Source: Elusimicrobia bacterium HGW-Elusimicrobia-2 (GTDB lineage Bacteria > CG03). From it: a stretch of DNA of 64,000 nt. Shown here piece by piece: positions 50,479 to 59,311 of this stretch. The stretch lies in the NCBI GenBank assembly GCA_002841685.1, contig PHAM01000001.1:1-64000 (forward strand), read 5' to 3'. The notes below the pieces were generated by a model, which was given only the letters and a program-made list of their open reading frames with translations, did no database searches and was not told the origin of the DNA. The first letter of the stretch is position 1. Each line of letters opens with the position of its first letter. The position numbers and the translations under genes are program-made.

Positions 50479-51702
50479 TTAAAACATATTTTTAAGCCAT
50501 TCAATAAGGCCTTTTCTGCGTTTGCGGTGGCCGGGGGCGGTCAGCGACGGAGATTCCTTGCTCACATCGTATTTGAGCAGACCCAGGACAGATGTCCATG
50601 AAACATCGTCCACAACAGCCGCGTCGCCCGCGCAATTGGCGGGGTAGCCCAGCCGCGTCTGAAAACCGAGCTCCGCGCGCACATAATCCTCCATCCCCGG
50701 CAGTTTGGCTCCGCCGCCGACAAGAATACAGCTCGGCACGAGATCAGGATTGATCTTCATAGCCTCAAGTTTTCCTTTGATGCCGCTCTTGCCGAAAATA
50801 TCCGCCAGACGCCCGCTTATTATTTCCGATATATCTTTAAGGCTCACCTCGTCCTTGGTCCTGCCGTCGATCCTTGTGACCTCTATTTTGCCTTCTTTGG
50901 GTATGTGCGCCTGTGTGGCGAAACCGAAATCCTCTTTGATCCTGGCCGCTTCGAGGCGCGAAGATTTTATCTCCCTCGCTATATCGTTGGTTATGTAATC
51001 GCTGCCGTTGCGGATCGCGAAAAAGCCTCTTATCCCGCCTTTATTAAAATAGGATGTTTCGCAAAGGCTGCCGCCTATGTCTATGAGTATGCAGCCGAGA
51101 GCTGTTTCATCGTCAAGAAGAACAAGTTCCGCGGCGGCCAGTGACGAGAGGATGGTGTTCTGTATCTCAAAACCCGCCTTCTCCACGCATTTCCTTATAT
51201 TGGTCAGCATTGACGCTTTGGCGATAATATTATGCACATTCACCTGAAGATGTTTCGCCGCCATACCCTTGGGATTCATTATCCCCCTCTGATTATCCAC
51301 CATATACTCAAGGGGTATCGTGTGTATTATCTCATCCTCGGAATTCGGTATGCTGCTTCGCGCGGCCTGGAGCACCTGTTTCACCTCGTTGAAGCTCACC
51401 TCCTGGTCCTGAGACATGACCGCTATGGCGGCGTGATGATCCAGGCTTGATATGTGCATGCCGTGCACGCCGAGTGAAACGTAATTAATATTGGTTTGCG
51501 CCTTGTCTTCAGCGCTTTCTATGACTTCTCTTATGGATTCGACAGTCTGGGGAATATCTATGATGATTCCCTCTCTTATGCCTTTGCAGGGCCTGGAATC
51601 ATAGCCGAGAACTTTTATCTGCTCACCGACGACATCGCCTATCACGCATTTGATGTGCGACGACCCTATTTCAAGTCCGGCCCTGATGCTTTCACCTGTC
51701 AT
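50479..51702 (-). CDS. ftsA: Cell division protein FtsA
   Basis: 407-residue actin-like ATPase that anchors FtsZ to the membrane. Phosphate 1 loop GLEIGSSHIKCVIG (9-22), the 1C domain SHVS-like region (YVSLGVHGMHI), phosphate 2 ILIDIGGSLCE, adenosine motif CILVGGGAKLPG and the C-terminal amphipathic membrane-targeting helix GLIEWLKNMF are present. It is coupled by ATGA to ftsQ. ftsZ does not follow; carbamoyltransferase genes do. Length is usual. Confidence 0.92.
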   Translation of the reverse strand: MTGESIRAGLEIGSSHIKCVIGDVVGEQIKVLGYDSRPCKGIREGIIIDIPQTVESIREVIESAEDKAQTNINYVSLGVHGMHISSLDHHAAIAVMSQDQEVSFNEVKQVLQAARSSIPNSEDEIIHTIPLEYMVDNQRGIMNPKGMAAKHLQVNVHNIIAKASMLTNIRKCVEKAGFEIQNTILSSLAAAELVLLDDETALGCILIDIGGSLCETSYFNKGGIRGFFAIRNGSDYITNDIAREIKSSRLEAARIKEDFGFATQAHIPKEGKIEVTRIDGRTKDEVSLKDISEIISGRLADIFGKSGIKGKLEAMKINPDLVPSCILVGGGAKLPGMEDYVRAELGFQTRLGYPANCAGDAAVVDDVSWTSVLGLLKYDVSKESPSLTAPGHRKRRKGLIEWLKNMF

Positions 51703-52469
51703 TTATTATTTTCAACTCCTTTATGAAATTTTATAATAGCACTTCGCATTTTTTTTGTAAATGGGCGCAAATCTATGTACTGGATCTTCCGGCCTTTTGA
51801 CGCGGCGTCTTTTATAACTTTGCCCACAGACTCCACTTTTTCCCGGACAAGTTCCCGTTCGGGACTGCCGAATAGAACCGCGCAATCGGCCATATTCATT
51901 TTAAGCGATTCCCCCTCCATTGAAAAAGAAATTATAGCCTCGTAGAAATTGTTTTCCGTATCCCGGATATCTTTTAAAAACGCCATGATCTCATCGCGCC
52001 GCCCGGATGCCGCCTCATTGTAATCGCTCCACAGCGGGATCTTGTATTTTTGTTCGGCGGCAGAAACGCTCCTGACGATCTTATCGTCTAATGTAATGAT
52101 AAATTTCCGGCTTTCCCTCATAAACATGGCCGCGGGAATACGCTCTTTGATCTTCACGATTATCTTTCCGGGCAAAACCCTTCTTATCTTCGCTCTGTCT
52201 ATCCACTGTTCTTTCAGGAACAGATCCTCATCCAGTTTGTAGCTGAAAATATTGGCTCCGGTTTTCATGTCTATGAGTTTCTTCACGTAATCTTCATTGA
52301 GCACCGACAATCCCCGTATCTCTATTTTCGTGACATTGAGCTTATCCCAGCCGAGCAAAAAATTGTAACAGAAATGCGCGGCCGTGCCCAGAGCGAACAG
52401 GAAAAACAGCGCGAAAAGAATTTTAAAGCCGTTGCCCTTTTTTTTCTTTTTGCGGGGGCGCTTCTTCAT
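51699..52469 (-). CDS. ftsQ: Cell division protein FtsQ
   Basis: 256 residues: a basic Lys/Arg-rich cytoplasmic tail (about 1-12), one membrane helix (about 13-32), a POTRA domain (about 38-110; LNVTKIEIRGLSVLNEDYVKKLI, then ERIPAAMF), and the FtsQ beta domain with LPLWSD-like IPLWSDYNE and a C-terminal IQYIDLRPF. It links early and late divisome proteins in the periplasm. Both ends overlap neighbours by four bases (ddl upstream, ftsA downstream), the classical dcw order. Confidence 0.88.
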   Translation of the reverse strand: MKKRPRKKKKKGNGFKILFALFFLFALGTAAHFCYNFLLGWDKLNVTKIEIRGLSVLNEDYVKKLIDMKTGANIFSYKLDEDLFLKEQWIDRAKIRRVLPGKIIVKIKERIPAAMFMRESRKFIITLDDKIVRSVSAAEQKYKIPLWSDYNEAASGRRDEIMAFLKDIRDTENNFYEAIISFSMEGESLKMNMADCAVLFGSPERELVREKVESVGKVIKDAASKGRKIQYIDLRPFTKKMRSAIIKFHKGVENNK

Positions 52470-53401
52470 CTTTTGAGAGAATCTTTTATTATAGCCGCCA
52501 CAGTTTCATCAAAGCTTATCCCGACAGCGGCGGCCGCCTCCGGCAAAAGGCTCGTCTCCGTCATCCCCGGAATAGTGTTTATTTCAAGGGCGTAAAAAAT
52601 CCCTGCCTCGGACCTTATAAAATCCACACGGGCGGCGCCTTTTATGCCTAGAGCCCCGCAGACTTTCAGAGTGTCCCTGCCCAGAGCCGCGGATGATTTT
52701 CTGTCTATCAGCGCCGGCACAATATGAGCGCTCATGCCCGGAGCGTATTTTGCTTCGTAGTCGTAATATTTGTTTTTCGGCACTATTTCCAAAACGGGAA
52801 GAACTTTCCCCGCAAGATACCCGACTGTAAACTCACGGCCTTTGATGTATTTTTCCGCCAAAATTTCATTGTCGCGCGCAAAAGCTTTATCAATTGCTTT
52901 CTTTATGCTTCCACGGCCTGTAACAATAGACAACCCCTCTGAAGAACCTTCTGAAGACGGTTTTATCACAACCGGCAGGAGGCGCGCGACTCTGTCAATT
53001 ATATTTTTTTCGCCCCTGACAATTTTTATGCCGGGCGGTGTCTTTATGCCCTCGGCGGTAAAAATAGTTTTTGTAAGCGCTTTATTCATACAGACGGCGG
53101 ATGCGGGAACACCCGAACCGCTGTAAGGAAAGCCCATTATTTCAAGCAGGCTTTGAAGCCTGCCGTCTTCACCCCATGCCCCGTGGCAGGCTATGAAATA
53201 AAAATCCGCCCGGGCTGATTTAATTTTTGAGACCATATCGCCGCGACCTATGTCAACAATACGGCTTTTGAAAGCCAGCCGTTTCAGCGCCCCGTTGACA
53301 GCCGAGGCCGTTTTGAGCGATATCTCCCTCTCGCTCTTTGAAAGTCCCGCGAGCACCGCTATTTTTTTAATACCTGCTAGCTTTATTTTTTTATTCTTCA
53401 A
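52466..53401 (-). CDS. ddl: D-alanine--D-alanine ligase
   Basis: 311-residue ATP-grasp enzyme making the D-Ala-D-Ala dipeptide used by MurF. It has HGAWGEDGRLQSLLE (about 74-88), VIKPSSEGSSEGL (about 140-152), EKYIKGREFTVG, and the Mg/ATP motif LEINTIPGMTETSL near the C-terminus. The usual partner murB is separated from it by about 5 kb of restriction-modification genes. Length is normal. Confidence 0.93.
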   Translation of the reverse strand: MKNKKIKLAGIKKIAVLAGLSKSEREISLKTASAVNGALKRLAFKSRIVDIGRGDMVSKIKSARADFYFIACHGAWGEDGRLQSLLEIMGFPYSGSGVPASAVCMNKALTKTIFTAEGIKTPPGIKIVRGEKNIIDRVARLLPVVIKPSSEGSSEGLSIVTGRGSIKKAIDKAFARDNEILAEKYIKGREFTVGYLAGKVLPVLEIVPKNKYYDYEAKYAPGMSAHIVPALIDRKSSAALGRDTLKVCGALGIKGAARVDFIRSEAGIFYALEINTIPGMTETSLLPEAAAAVGISFDETVAAIIKDSLKR

Positions 53402-53494
53402 CTTTTCACTCCTTCCTTAGCCCTGACTATAGAAAACATTTTCATTTTTTTCCACCGCCTCGCTGACAAATATCTCATATTTTTCATATCCCTG

Positions 53495-53908
53495 CTAAAA
53501 AGTATCAGAACCGTCACCATACTTTTCCCTTGTGAATGTTGTTTTTCCTGTTATTTTGCCAAGGATAATATCGGCTTTTCTGCAAAGCATAACAAATTCT
53601 TCTTGCTCAAATCCGCTATGTTTCAAATTGTTATATATTCGGTGCCGTATCTCTACATATTCTTTGGATAACCTGATTGATTTATCTCGATCCGAACTTG
53701 TTGGAAGTTGTTTGCTTAGACGATAGAGTTTTTTTGCAGCAACATAGCTTGCGTGTGCAATTTGAACACATTGCCAATTTAAGACTTTATTAGGAGAACG
53801 AAGCGAAATAAAGACCGACTCCTGTAAGAAGTCCTTGATACGGCAGCACAAATCAAAAAAACCTACAAATGCTAAAATGCTTCCAATTATCTGAATTGGT
53901 GATATCAT
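53495..53908 (-). CDS. Small hypothetical protein coupled to the restriction-modification gene
   Basis: 137 residues, no recognised family. One hydrophobic segment at 5-22 (IQIIGSILAFVGFFDLCC) suggests a membrane anchor; the rest is helical and charged (about 30-125). Its ATG begins one base after the stop of the restriction-modification gene, so it is very likely translated with it. A+T-rich codon usage matches the module and not the neighbouring dcw genes. It could be an accessory or immunity-type protein. Confidence 0.55.
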   Translation of the reverse strand: MISPIQIIGSILAFVGFFDLCCRIKDFLQESVFISLRSPNKVLNWQCVQIAHASYVAAKKLYRLSKQLPTSSDRDKSIRLSKEYVEIRHRIYNNLKHSGFEQEEFVMLCRKADIILGKITGKTTFTREKYGDGSDTF

Positions 53909-53909
53909 T

Positions 53910-56900
53910 TCATTTAATCGGCCATTGGGGGGTGGTTTGGTCGATTTCGGTCATCAGGCGGGAGGTTTCTTTCAGCACAACTACTATTTTCTGCCAGTGC
54001 AGAACTTCGTCAAATGTCAGGAAACGGCCTTTTCTGCTTTTCAGCCATTTGTCCAAAACCTGATAGCCGCCGATATAGAAATTCCAGACTGCTGGTTCTA
54101 TTCCTTCAAAATACTGTTCTTTGTTGATATAAATTCTTTTTGTTTTTTCTTCGTAATTTACTTTCACGACTTCGTTTTTTCCGGAAATCGGAAATCTTGT
54201 GATGAGTTTTTCCAGTGCAGGTGATTCCATCAGGTGAAGTGAGACAAGTTCCTTTCCTTTTTTAACAAGGTTTTTGAAACGTTCCCTGTCGGAAGTCAAA
54301 GGCGCACGGGGAAAATCTATTTTCAAAAATTCGGCATATCTTTTTCTGTATTCCGGCGAATGAAAGACCGCATAGATGTAATAGAAAATATCTTCGGGGC
54401 CGAATGTCTTTTTTAAATCCCCCTGGCCGTCTAAAACAAAATCAAGTTTCAGTTTCCCGCTGACTTCCCTGACAAACTCCGGCTTAATATTCGGCTGACG
54501 CTTTGATTCTGTCTCGTTCTGTTTCTCATCAGGATAAAGATACAACGGAAAAATATATCCTCTTTCTTTCGTTTTATTTGACACATAACAGTCATCTGTA
54601 ATACTGTTTGTCGCTAAAATATGCCGCCAATTATTTCCTGATAATTGACGACATAAGTACAATGCAACATTATTCCCAAAAAGCATATGACGCATAACTT
54701 TTTCCCTTACACGCCAAACAACTGTTGGATGATAATAAATATTCCTTGTATCAAACGGTCGATATAGCAATTTATCAAAATAATCTTTCCAATTTTCAAC
54801 ACTTGTTAATTCTGCTCGCGCTTTTGATACTCTCCACGCATAATTTTCTGATAACTTAAACTTTTCTTTTATTTCTATATCGCTGAAAGTTTTGTCTCTG
54901 AAACATTCTATTCTTTCTTTTAACGGTTCCTTTTCAAAATCAATTACGAATTTATCTCGCGCAGTAACAATGCCTGTGCAGTTTACCGGAAAAATATCTG
55001 TGATTTTCCAGTATTTTTCGTATTCACTTCGTCCTTCTTCGTTTCTTGGAATAAAGAAGTAATATGGACTATTGGGGCTGAGTTCTTTATAATTTGTTTT
55101 ATTAATATCGTTTTCTGAAAGAATTTCATATTTACTATCCCTCGTCCCCCACAAATCTGCATAATAAATTTTTGCCGGGCCTTCGGCTTTCTGTTTTTTT
55201 ACGAATAAATTTATTGCAACACCCTGCTGTATGTCAAAAACATTTTCGTCTTTTGTGCCGTCGGGACATTTCTCCTTTTTCTTCGCATTGCCGTGCAGAT
55301 TGAGAATATATATTTCCGAAAATGTATTGAGCAAAGACTGTCTCATTCCACGGAATGTGGGATTATCAAGGTAAGCGTGATTTGTTATTATTCCCACAAC
55401 GCCCTGGCCTGTCCTGTCAATCTTCCACTGCGCGAAGCGGATGAACTTCACATAATCGTCCTGTAACCAGACTTTTCTCTCGTTCAAAGGTTTACCGTCA
55501 ATGAATTTATAATCGTCTATTAGTTTTGTTATCCATTTTCCCATATTCGCGGATATACCGGAATAGGGGGGATTGCCGAGGATTGCCATTATCGGCACTT
55601 CGTTTTTTACTCTTGCGGCCTGGGCGGATTCTTCGGCTATGAACTGCGCGAATAGAGGCAGGTCTTTGTGCTCTGCTTCGCTTAGAGTGTTTGTGAGATA
55701 AATTCCAAGACGCTGGTCTGAATCAAATTTGTAGCCGGTCTCCTGCAGGAGGAGTCCGAGTTTCAAATGAGCGACCGTATAAGGCGCCATCAGAAGTTCA
55801 AATCCGAAGACTCTTTTCAGGAGATGCTCCGCTACATATTCGTCCCACACTCCCTTTTGTCCGTCTTTTTCCATCTTGTCATAGATCAGTTTTATGACAG
55901 AGTACAGGAATGTTCCCGTTCCGCAGGCAGGGTCAAGAATAAATGTCTTTGAGTCCGCAAGCCCCTGCGGCCGTCTGAAACTCTTCTTAAGAATACTGTC
56001 AAGAGAACGGACAATGAATGAGACCACAGGTTCCGGCGTGTAGTAAACCCCGCGGGATTCCCTGAGCTTGGAGTCATAGGCGGCAAGAAATGTCTCGTAA
56101 AAATGGACGACAGGGTCTTCTTTCTTTGTCTTTACCCCGAAATCCTTTAAAATCTCCTTGATGTCGGATACGGAAAGAAGCTGGGCGAGGTCGTCAACAA
56201 GCCAAGCAATCCTGTCGTCAAGGTCGGGGCCTGCGATGTGGTTGAAAAGTTTCCTTAAGAACGGGTTTGTCTTTGGAAGGAGAAAAGCCGAGTGCTCACG
56301 GGTAAATTCTTTTTCGTCCGGCATATTGCACCGCGCCGCAAACAATCCGTAGGCGATTGTCTGGCTGTATAAATCGGCAAAGCTTTCCTGCCTTAAGCCC
56401 TGAATCAGTATTTCACGAAAGGCTTCATACTGGGAATGGAGAGTCCCTTTTTCCTGCTCTTTTTCAAAAGCCGCATTTATCAAATCCCGGATCATTTGGG
56501 TTATCTGAGCCATACGCACCGCAAGTTTTTTAGGGCTTTTTATTTTTTCAGGAAGGACACAGAGAAAAGATTGGATAATTTTAATAAACTGATCTTCATT
56601 CCTGTGCAGTAGGTTGACCTTCCCGGAAGAATCACACTCCCCTATGATTACGGTTTCCGCTCTTTCCCCGTTTACGTAGCGTCGGAATTCAAGATAATCA
56701 GTCAGTATTAAATTTGATAATGATGTGCGGTATCTTTTTAACTGCTCTGATTTTTCTATCTCGTCCAGACTCTTGCCTATGTCTTTCGTTTCAATATATC
56801 CAACCGTCAGTTTTTTCTTTGTGATGATAAAATCCGGAGCGCCGCAAGCGACTCTCTTGGGTTCGTTTATGGCAGAAATCCCGGCTTCAAAAGATTCAAT

Positions 56901-56999
56901 CAATGTTTTCAGCGCCGGGCGATATGTATGCTCGCCCGCCTGGCCTGTCTTAAGGTTTTTCTGTATCTCCGATAAGTAGTTTTTTATGTTAGCTGTCAT
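53910..56999 (-). CDS. Fused restriction endonuclease/N6-adenine methyltransferase (Type IIG-like, Type ISP C-terminal domain)
   Basis: 1029 residues in one chain. The N-terminal PD-(D/E)XK nuclease has D56 and E70-x-K72 (APDF, then GYIETK). A helical linker follows, then the N6-adenine methyltransferase: RGVYYTPEPVV (316-326), SAM motif DPACGTGTF (356-364) and catalytic NPPY (476-479). A target-recognition region follows (about 600-900), then a C-terminal block WNFYIGGYQVLDKWLKSRKG (from about 982) typical of Type ISP specificity domains. Unlike Type ISP enzymes no helicase is present. It should methylate one strand of its site and cut unmodified DNA. It heads an A+T-rich insert in the dcw cluster. 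Confidence 0.87.
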   Translation of the reverse strand: MTANIKNYLSEIQKNLKTGQAGEHTYRPALKTLIESFEAGISAINEPKRVACGAPDFIITKKKLTVGYIETKDIGKSLDEIEKSEQLKRYRTSLSNLILTDYLEFRRYVNGERAETVIIGECDSSGKVNLLHRNEDQFIKIIQSFLCVLPEKIKSPKKLAVRMAQITQMIRDLINAAFEKEQEKGTLHSQYEAFREILIQGLRQESFADLYSQTIAYGLFAARCNMPDEKEFTREHSAFLLPKTNPFLRKLFNHIAGPDLDDRIAWLVDDLAQLLSVSDIKEILKDFGVKTKKEDPVVHFYETFLAAYDSKLRESRGVYYTPEPVVSFIVRSLDSILKKSFRRPQGLADSKTFILDPACGTGTFLYSVIKLIYDKMEKDGQKGVWDEYVAEHLLKRVFGFELLMAPYTVAHLKLGLLLQETGYKFDSDQRLGIYLTNTLSEAEHKDLPLFAQFIAEESAQAARVKNEVPIMAILGNPPYSGISANMGKWITKLIDDYKFIDGKPLNERKVWLQDDYVKFIRFAQWKIDRTGQGVVGIITNHAYLDNPTFRGMRQSLLNTFSEIYILNLHGNAKKKEKCPDGTKDENVFDIQQGVAINLFVKKQKAEGPAKIYYADLWGTRDSKYEILSENDINKTNYKELSPNSPYYFFIPRNEEGRSEYEKYWKITDIFPVNCTGIVTARDKFVIDFEKEPLKERIECFRDKTFSDIEIKEKFKLSENYAWRVSKARAELTSVENWKDYFDKLLYRPFDTRNIYYHPTVVWRVREKVMRHMLFGNNVALYLCRQLSGNNWRHILATNSITDDCYVSNKTKERGYIFPLYLYPDEKQNETESKRQPNIKPEFVREVSGKLKLDFVLDGQGDLKKTFGPEDIFYYIYAVFHSPEYRKRYAEFLKIDFPRAPLTSDRERFKNLVKKGKELVSLHLMESPALEKLITRFPISGKNEVVKVNYEEKTKRIYINKEQYFEGIEPAVWNFYIGGYQVLDKWLKSRKGRFLTFDEVLHWQKIVVVLKETSRLMTEIDQTTPQWPIK

Positions 57000-57220
57000 C
57001 TCTGAAATAGCGCCATATTTAATATTTCACATTTGCAAAATTAATTCTGTATTTCATTCTCGTCTTAAAAATGCCATCATCCTTTTAATATTTTTTTATT
57101 CGTTTGTATAGAAGTTTCAAGGATAGGTGTTTAAACGCTTGTATTATAAGCATTTAAGATTCCTCATCTTCGTTCGGAATGACATGTTTAATGCTTTTTG
57201 GAGTAGACTCATTATTAAAT
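57000..57220. other. A+T-rich gap inside the restriction-modification module
   Basis: 221 bases without a gene. It presumably holds the promoter of the restriction-modification gene, but I see no convincing hexamer pair. TTCCTCATCTTCGTTCGGA near 57160 resembles a motif of common dispersed repeats in uncultured genomes. Confidence 0.35.
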
Positions 57221-58084
57221 TTATTTATCATTTTCCGACATAGTAAACTTCAATTCGGCTGTGATAACATTGTTATCGTCAATTATATTTTTTTCCATGC
57301 TTGTTTTTTCTTCTATTGCCAAAATTACTTTTTTGATTCTTTTTACATTACCCGTCCCAATACCATGAACCTTAATATAATCAATCCCATATTTTAACCT
57401 TGTCAATATCTCCTTTTCAATATCTTCTTCCTTCATTTCAAAGCTCACAAACACTGAGCACGGCAAATCATCGACATAGGGATCGTATAAGCTAAGAAAC
57501 TTTGTTTTAATTTTGTCTTCCGTCGTATATATTTTGGATAATGCTTCATACATTTCCTTAAAGTCTTTTTCATAATATCCTGCTGTGCATAAATTTGTAA
57601 TATTAGCGCCTCTCTTGCCATACTTGTCCCGAATATCCCTCTTCATATCCCTCACTTCCTGATTTCTGTGTTCCAAAAATACCTTCTTGATATACATAGC
57701 TTGCCTGAGTATTATTAAATCTACTGAGGAAATTTTATTTTGGTAAAATTTTAATATTGCTTGAACATCCGGCTCCGAATCCTTCTTTTTTATATCTTCA
57801 GCCCAATCGTTGTCTTTTGTTGTAAGAAAAATAGGTTCACCTTTAACTGATTCCTTGGCGCTGTCCTTTAAAAGAGTATTTAAAATATTTCTGTCGTCCT
57901 GACTAAGCTTTTCAGGATTAATAATCGTTTTGCCATTTTCTGACATAACGCTTTGACTGCTTTGACAGTTAATCACAACGTTGCAATTATTAAAAGTATT
58001 GCCGTCGCCTTTTTGGATGCTATCTGCTATTTTTGCATCAACATTGTTAGTGATGAGGCCTTTGAAAAATTCTTTCCAACCCAC
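57221..58084 (-). CDS. Hypothetical protein of the restriction-modification module
   Basis: 287 residues, no recognised family. A short hydrophobic-charged start (GWKEFFKGLI) is followed by a Gly/Asn/Cys-containing segment GDGNTFNNCNVVINCQSS (about 25-42), like the low-complexity stretches near effector-associated domains. A long helical middle (about 55-200) and a C-terminal alpha/beta region (SVFVSFEMKEEDIEKEIL, IDYIKVHGIGTGN) complete it. The start is GTG overlapping the stop of the 81-residue gene by one base, without a ribosome site, so translation is coupled. It is strongly A+T-rich compared with murB and ddl. Confidence 0.6.
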   Translation of the reverse strand: MGWKEFFKGLITNNVDAKIADSIQKGDGNTFNNCNVVINCQSSQSVMSENGKTIINPEKLSQDDRNILNTLLKDSAKESVKGEPIFLTTKDNDWAEDIKKKDSEPDVQAILKFYQNKISSVDLIILRQAMYIKKVFLEHRNQEVRDMKRDIRDKYGKRGANITNLCTAGYYEKDFKEMYEALSKIYTTEDKIKTKFLSLYDPYVDDLPCSVFVSFEMKEEDIEKEILTRLKYGIDYIKVHGIGTGNVKRIKKVILAIEEKTSMEKNIIDDNNVITAELKFTMSENDK

Positions 58085-58329
58085 TATTTGTTGCGAGTTG
58101 CCACTTTAAAAATTGATGGCAAATCTGATTTTATAAACAATTCTGACCCTTTTTGTACCCCCGCAAAATCATCCAGCAATAACTCTTCTCCATCCGGGGT
58201 TAAAACTCTTTGCGCGAGGTTATCTGTTTCAACTACATATCCGTCTGCATCAACTGTTTTACCAAATATTTTTAAAATAAATTCTTTCGTTTTTTGATCT
58301 TCTCTAAAAGTGATAACTTCTTCACTCAT
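58084..58329 (-). CDS. Small acidic hypothetical protein of the restriction-modification module
   Basis: 81 residues from the ATG at 58329, which has AAGGAG six bases upstream; the ATG at 58335 directly touches that site and is less likely. The sequence (FILKIFGKTVDADGYVVET, then RVLTPDGEELLLDDFAGVQKG) suggests a compact beta-rich fold, with KGSELFIKSDLPSI at the end. I have no family name. It is the first gene of the four-gene insert downstream of murB and is coupled to the 287-residue gene. Confidence 0.6.
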   Translation of the reverse strand: MSEEVITFREDQKTKEFILKIFGKTVDADGYVVETDNLAQRVLTPDGEELLLDDFAGVQKGSELFIKSDLPSIFKVATRNK

Positions 58330-58462
58330 TGTCATCTCCTTTATTTTTCATATCGCCCTTTCATCATCATAATTGTTCATTTATACCAATTTGTAAAAGC
58401 CATGTAAAGCCCCATGATGAGTCCACCCCGATTGTCAGGATAAATTTCAGCAAAATGAACTT

Positions 58463-59311
58463 TCATTTTCCGAATCTTCCCCAGAACTCGACGAGAGTCT
58501 CCAGATAAACGCCTTGCGCCTCATAAACCCTCGCGCGAATCCTGCTCATCAGTTCATAAGCGTCGTCGGCAGGCCTCCCGCCCCGCAAAACAAAAACATT
58601 CGCGTGAAGAGGCGAGACAGAAACGCCGCCCGCGCGCCAGCGCGAACAGCCGCATTGCTCGATGAGTTTGCCCGCCGGTATCCCTGCGGGATTCCTGAAT
58701 ATGCACCCGCTCCCGTTCTTGTATATAAAACCTTTTTCCTTTCTTTTTGCCGTCAGCTCTTTTATCCTGTCAATTATTTTTTTCCCGGCTTTTTTCCTCA
58801 GCGAAAAACAGGCTTCCAATATAACGGCGGGGATTGGAACGGGCCCCGTCCTGTAAGAAGCTTTTATCATCCCGCCCGAGATCCTGTATTCCCTCCCCGA
58901 ACGGTAAAACCTGAGCCATTTGAGGACATCACTTATGGCACTTCCGAAAGCACCGGCGTTTTTAAAAACAGCCCCCCCGACGGAGGCGGGAATCCCCGAA
59001 AGGTTTTCCAGGCCGCAAAGCCCCGCCGCGGCGCTTTTTTTTATCACATCTTTCAGCCCGGCGCCGGCCCCGGCGATAACATCGTTGCCTTTGAGCTTAA
59101 TTTTTTTGAAATCCCCGTCGAGCATGAGCGCCGGTTCGGTTAAACCCGCGGAAGAAATAATGACATTGGAGCCGTTTCCCAAAACCCTGAAAGTGTGGAA
59201 CTGCTCCGTAAAAGCCTTAAGTTCAGCGACGGTGGTGGCCTGCCACACATGAGCCGGGCCGCCCGAGGCAAGATAAGTAATATCCCTCAGATTAATAAAG
59301 CTAACTTCCAT
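58463..59311 (-). CDS. murB: UDP-N-acetylenolpyruvoylglucosamine reductase
   Basis: 282-residue FAD enzyme reducing UDP-GlcNAc-enolpyruvate to UDP-MurNAc. The FAD motif VLGNGSNVIIS (43-53), GIPASVGGAVFKNAGAFG (about 107-124), SYRTG (Tyr153, Arg154) and the catalytic loop NGSGCIFRNP are present; the usual catalytic Ser is Cys203 here. The C-terminal SPLHANVFVLRGG is typical. It overlaps rnfC by 11 bases. The restriction-modification insert starts about 130 bases downstream, separating it from ddl. Confidence 0.9.
   Translation of the reverse strand: MEVSFINLRDITYLASGGPAHVWQATTVAELKAFTEQFHTFRVLGNGSNVIISSAGLTEPALMLDGDFKKIKLKGNDVIAGAGAGLKDVIKKSAAAGLCGLENLSGIPASVGGAVFKNAGAFGSAISDVLKWLRFYRSGREYRISGGMIKASYRTGPVPIPAVILEACFSLRKKAGKKIIDRIKELTAKRKEKGFIYKNGSGCIFRNPAGIPAGKLIEQCGCSRWRAGGVSVSPLHANVFVLRGGRPADDAYELMSRIRARVYEAQGVYLETLVEFWGRFGK

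Noticed and set aside
53910-56999. Complete Type I or Type ISP restriction system
   Set aside because: No helicase/translocase motifs and no separate specificity subunit were seen; the single chain has only nuclease, methyltransferase and recognition regions.
53495-58329. Prophage or integrative element carrying the restriction module
   Set aside because: No integrase, phage structural genes or flanking direct repeats were found at the borders.
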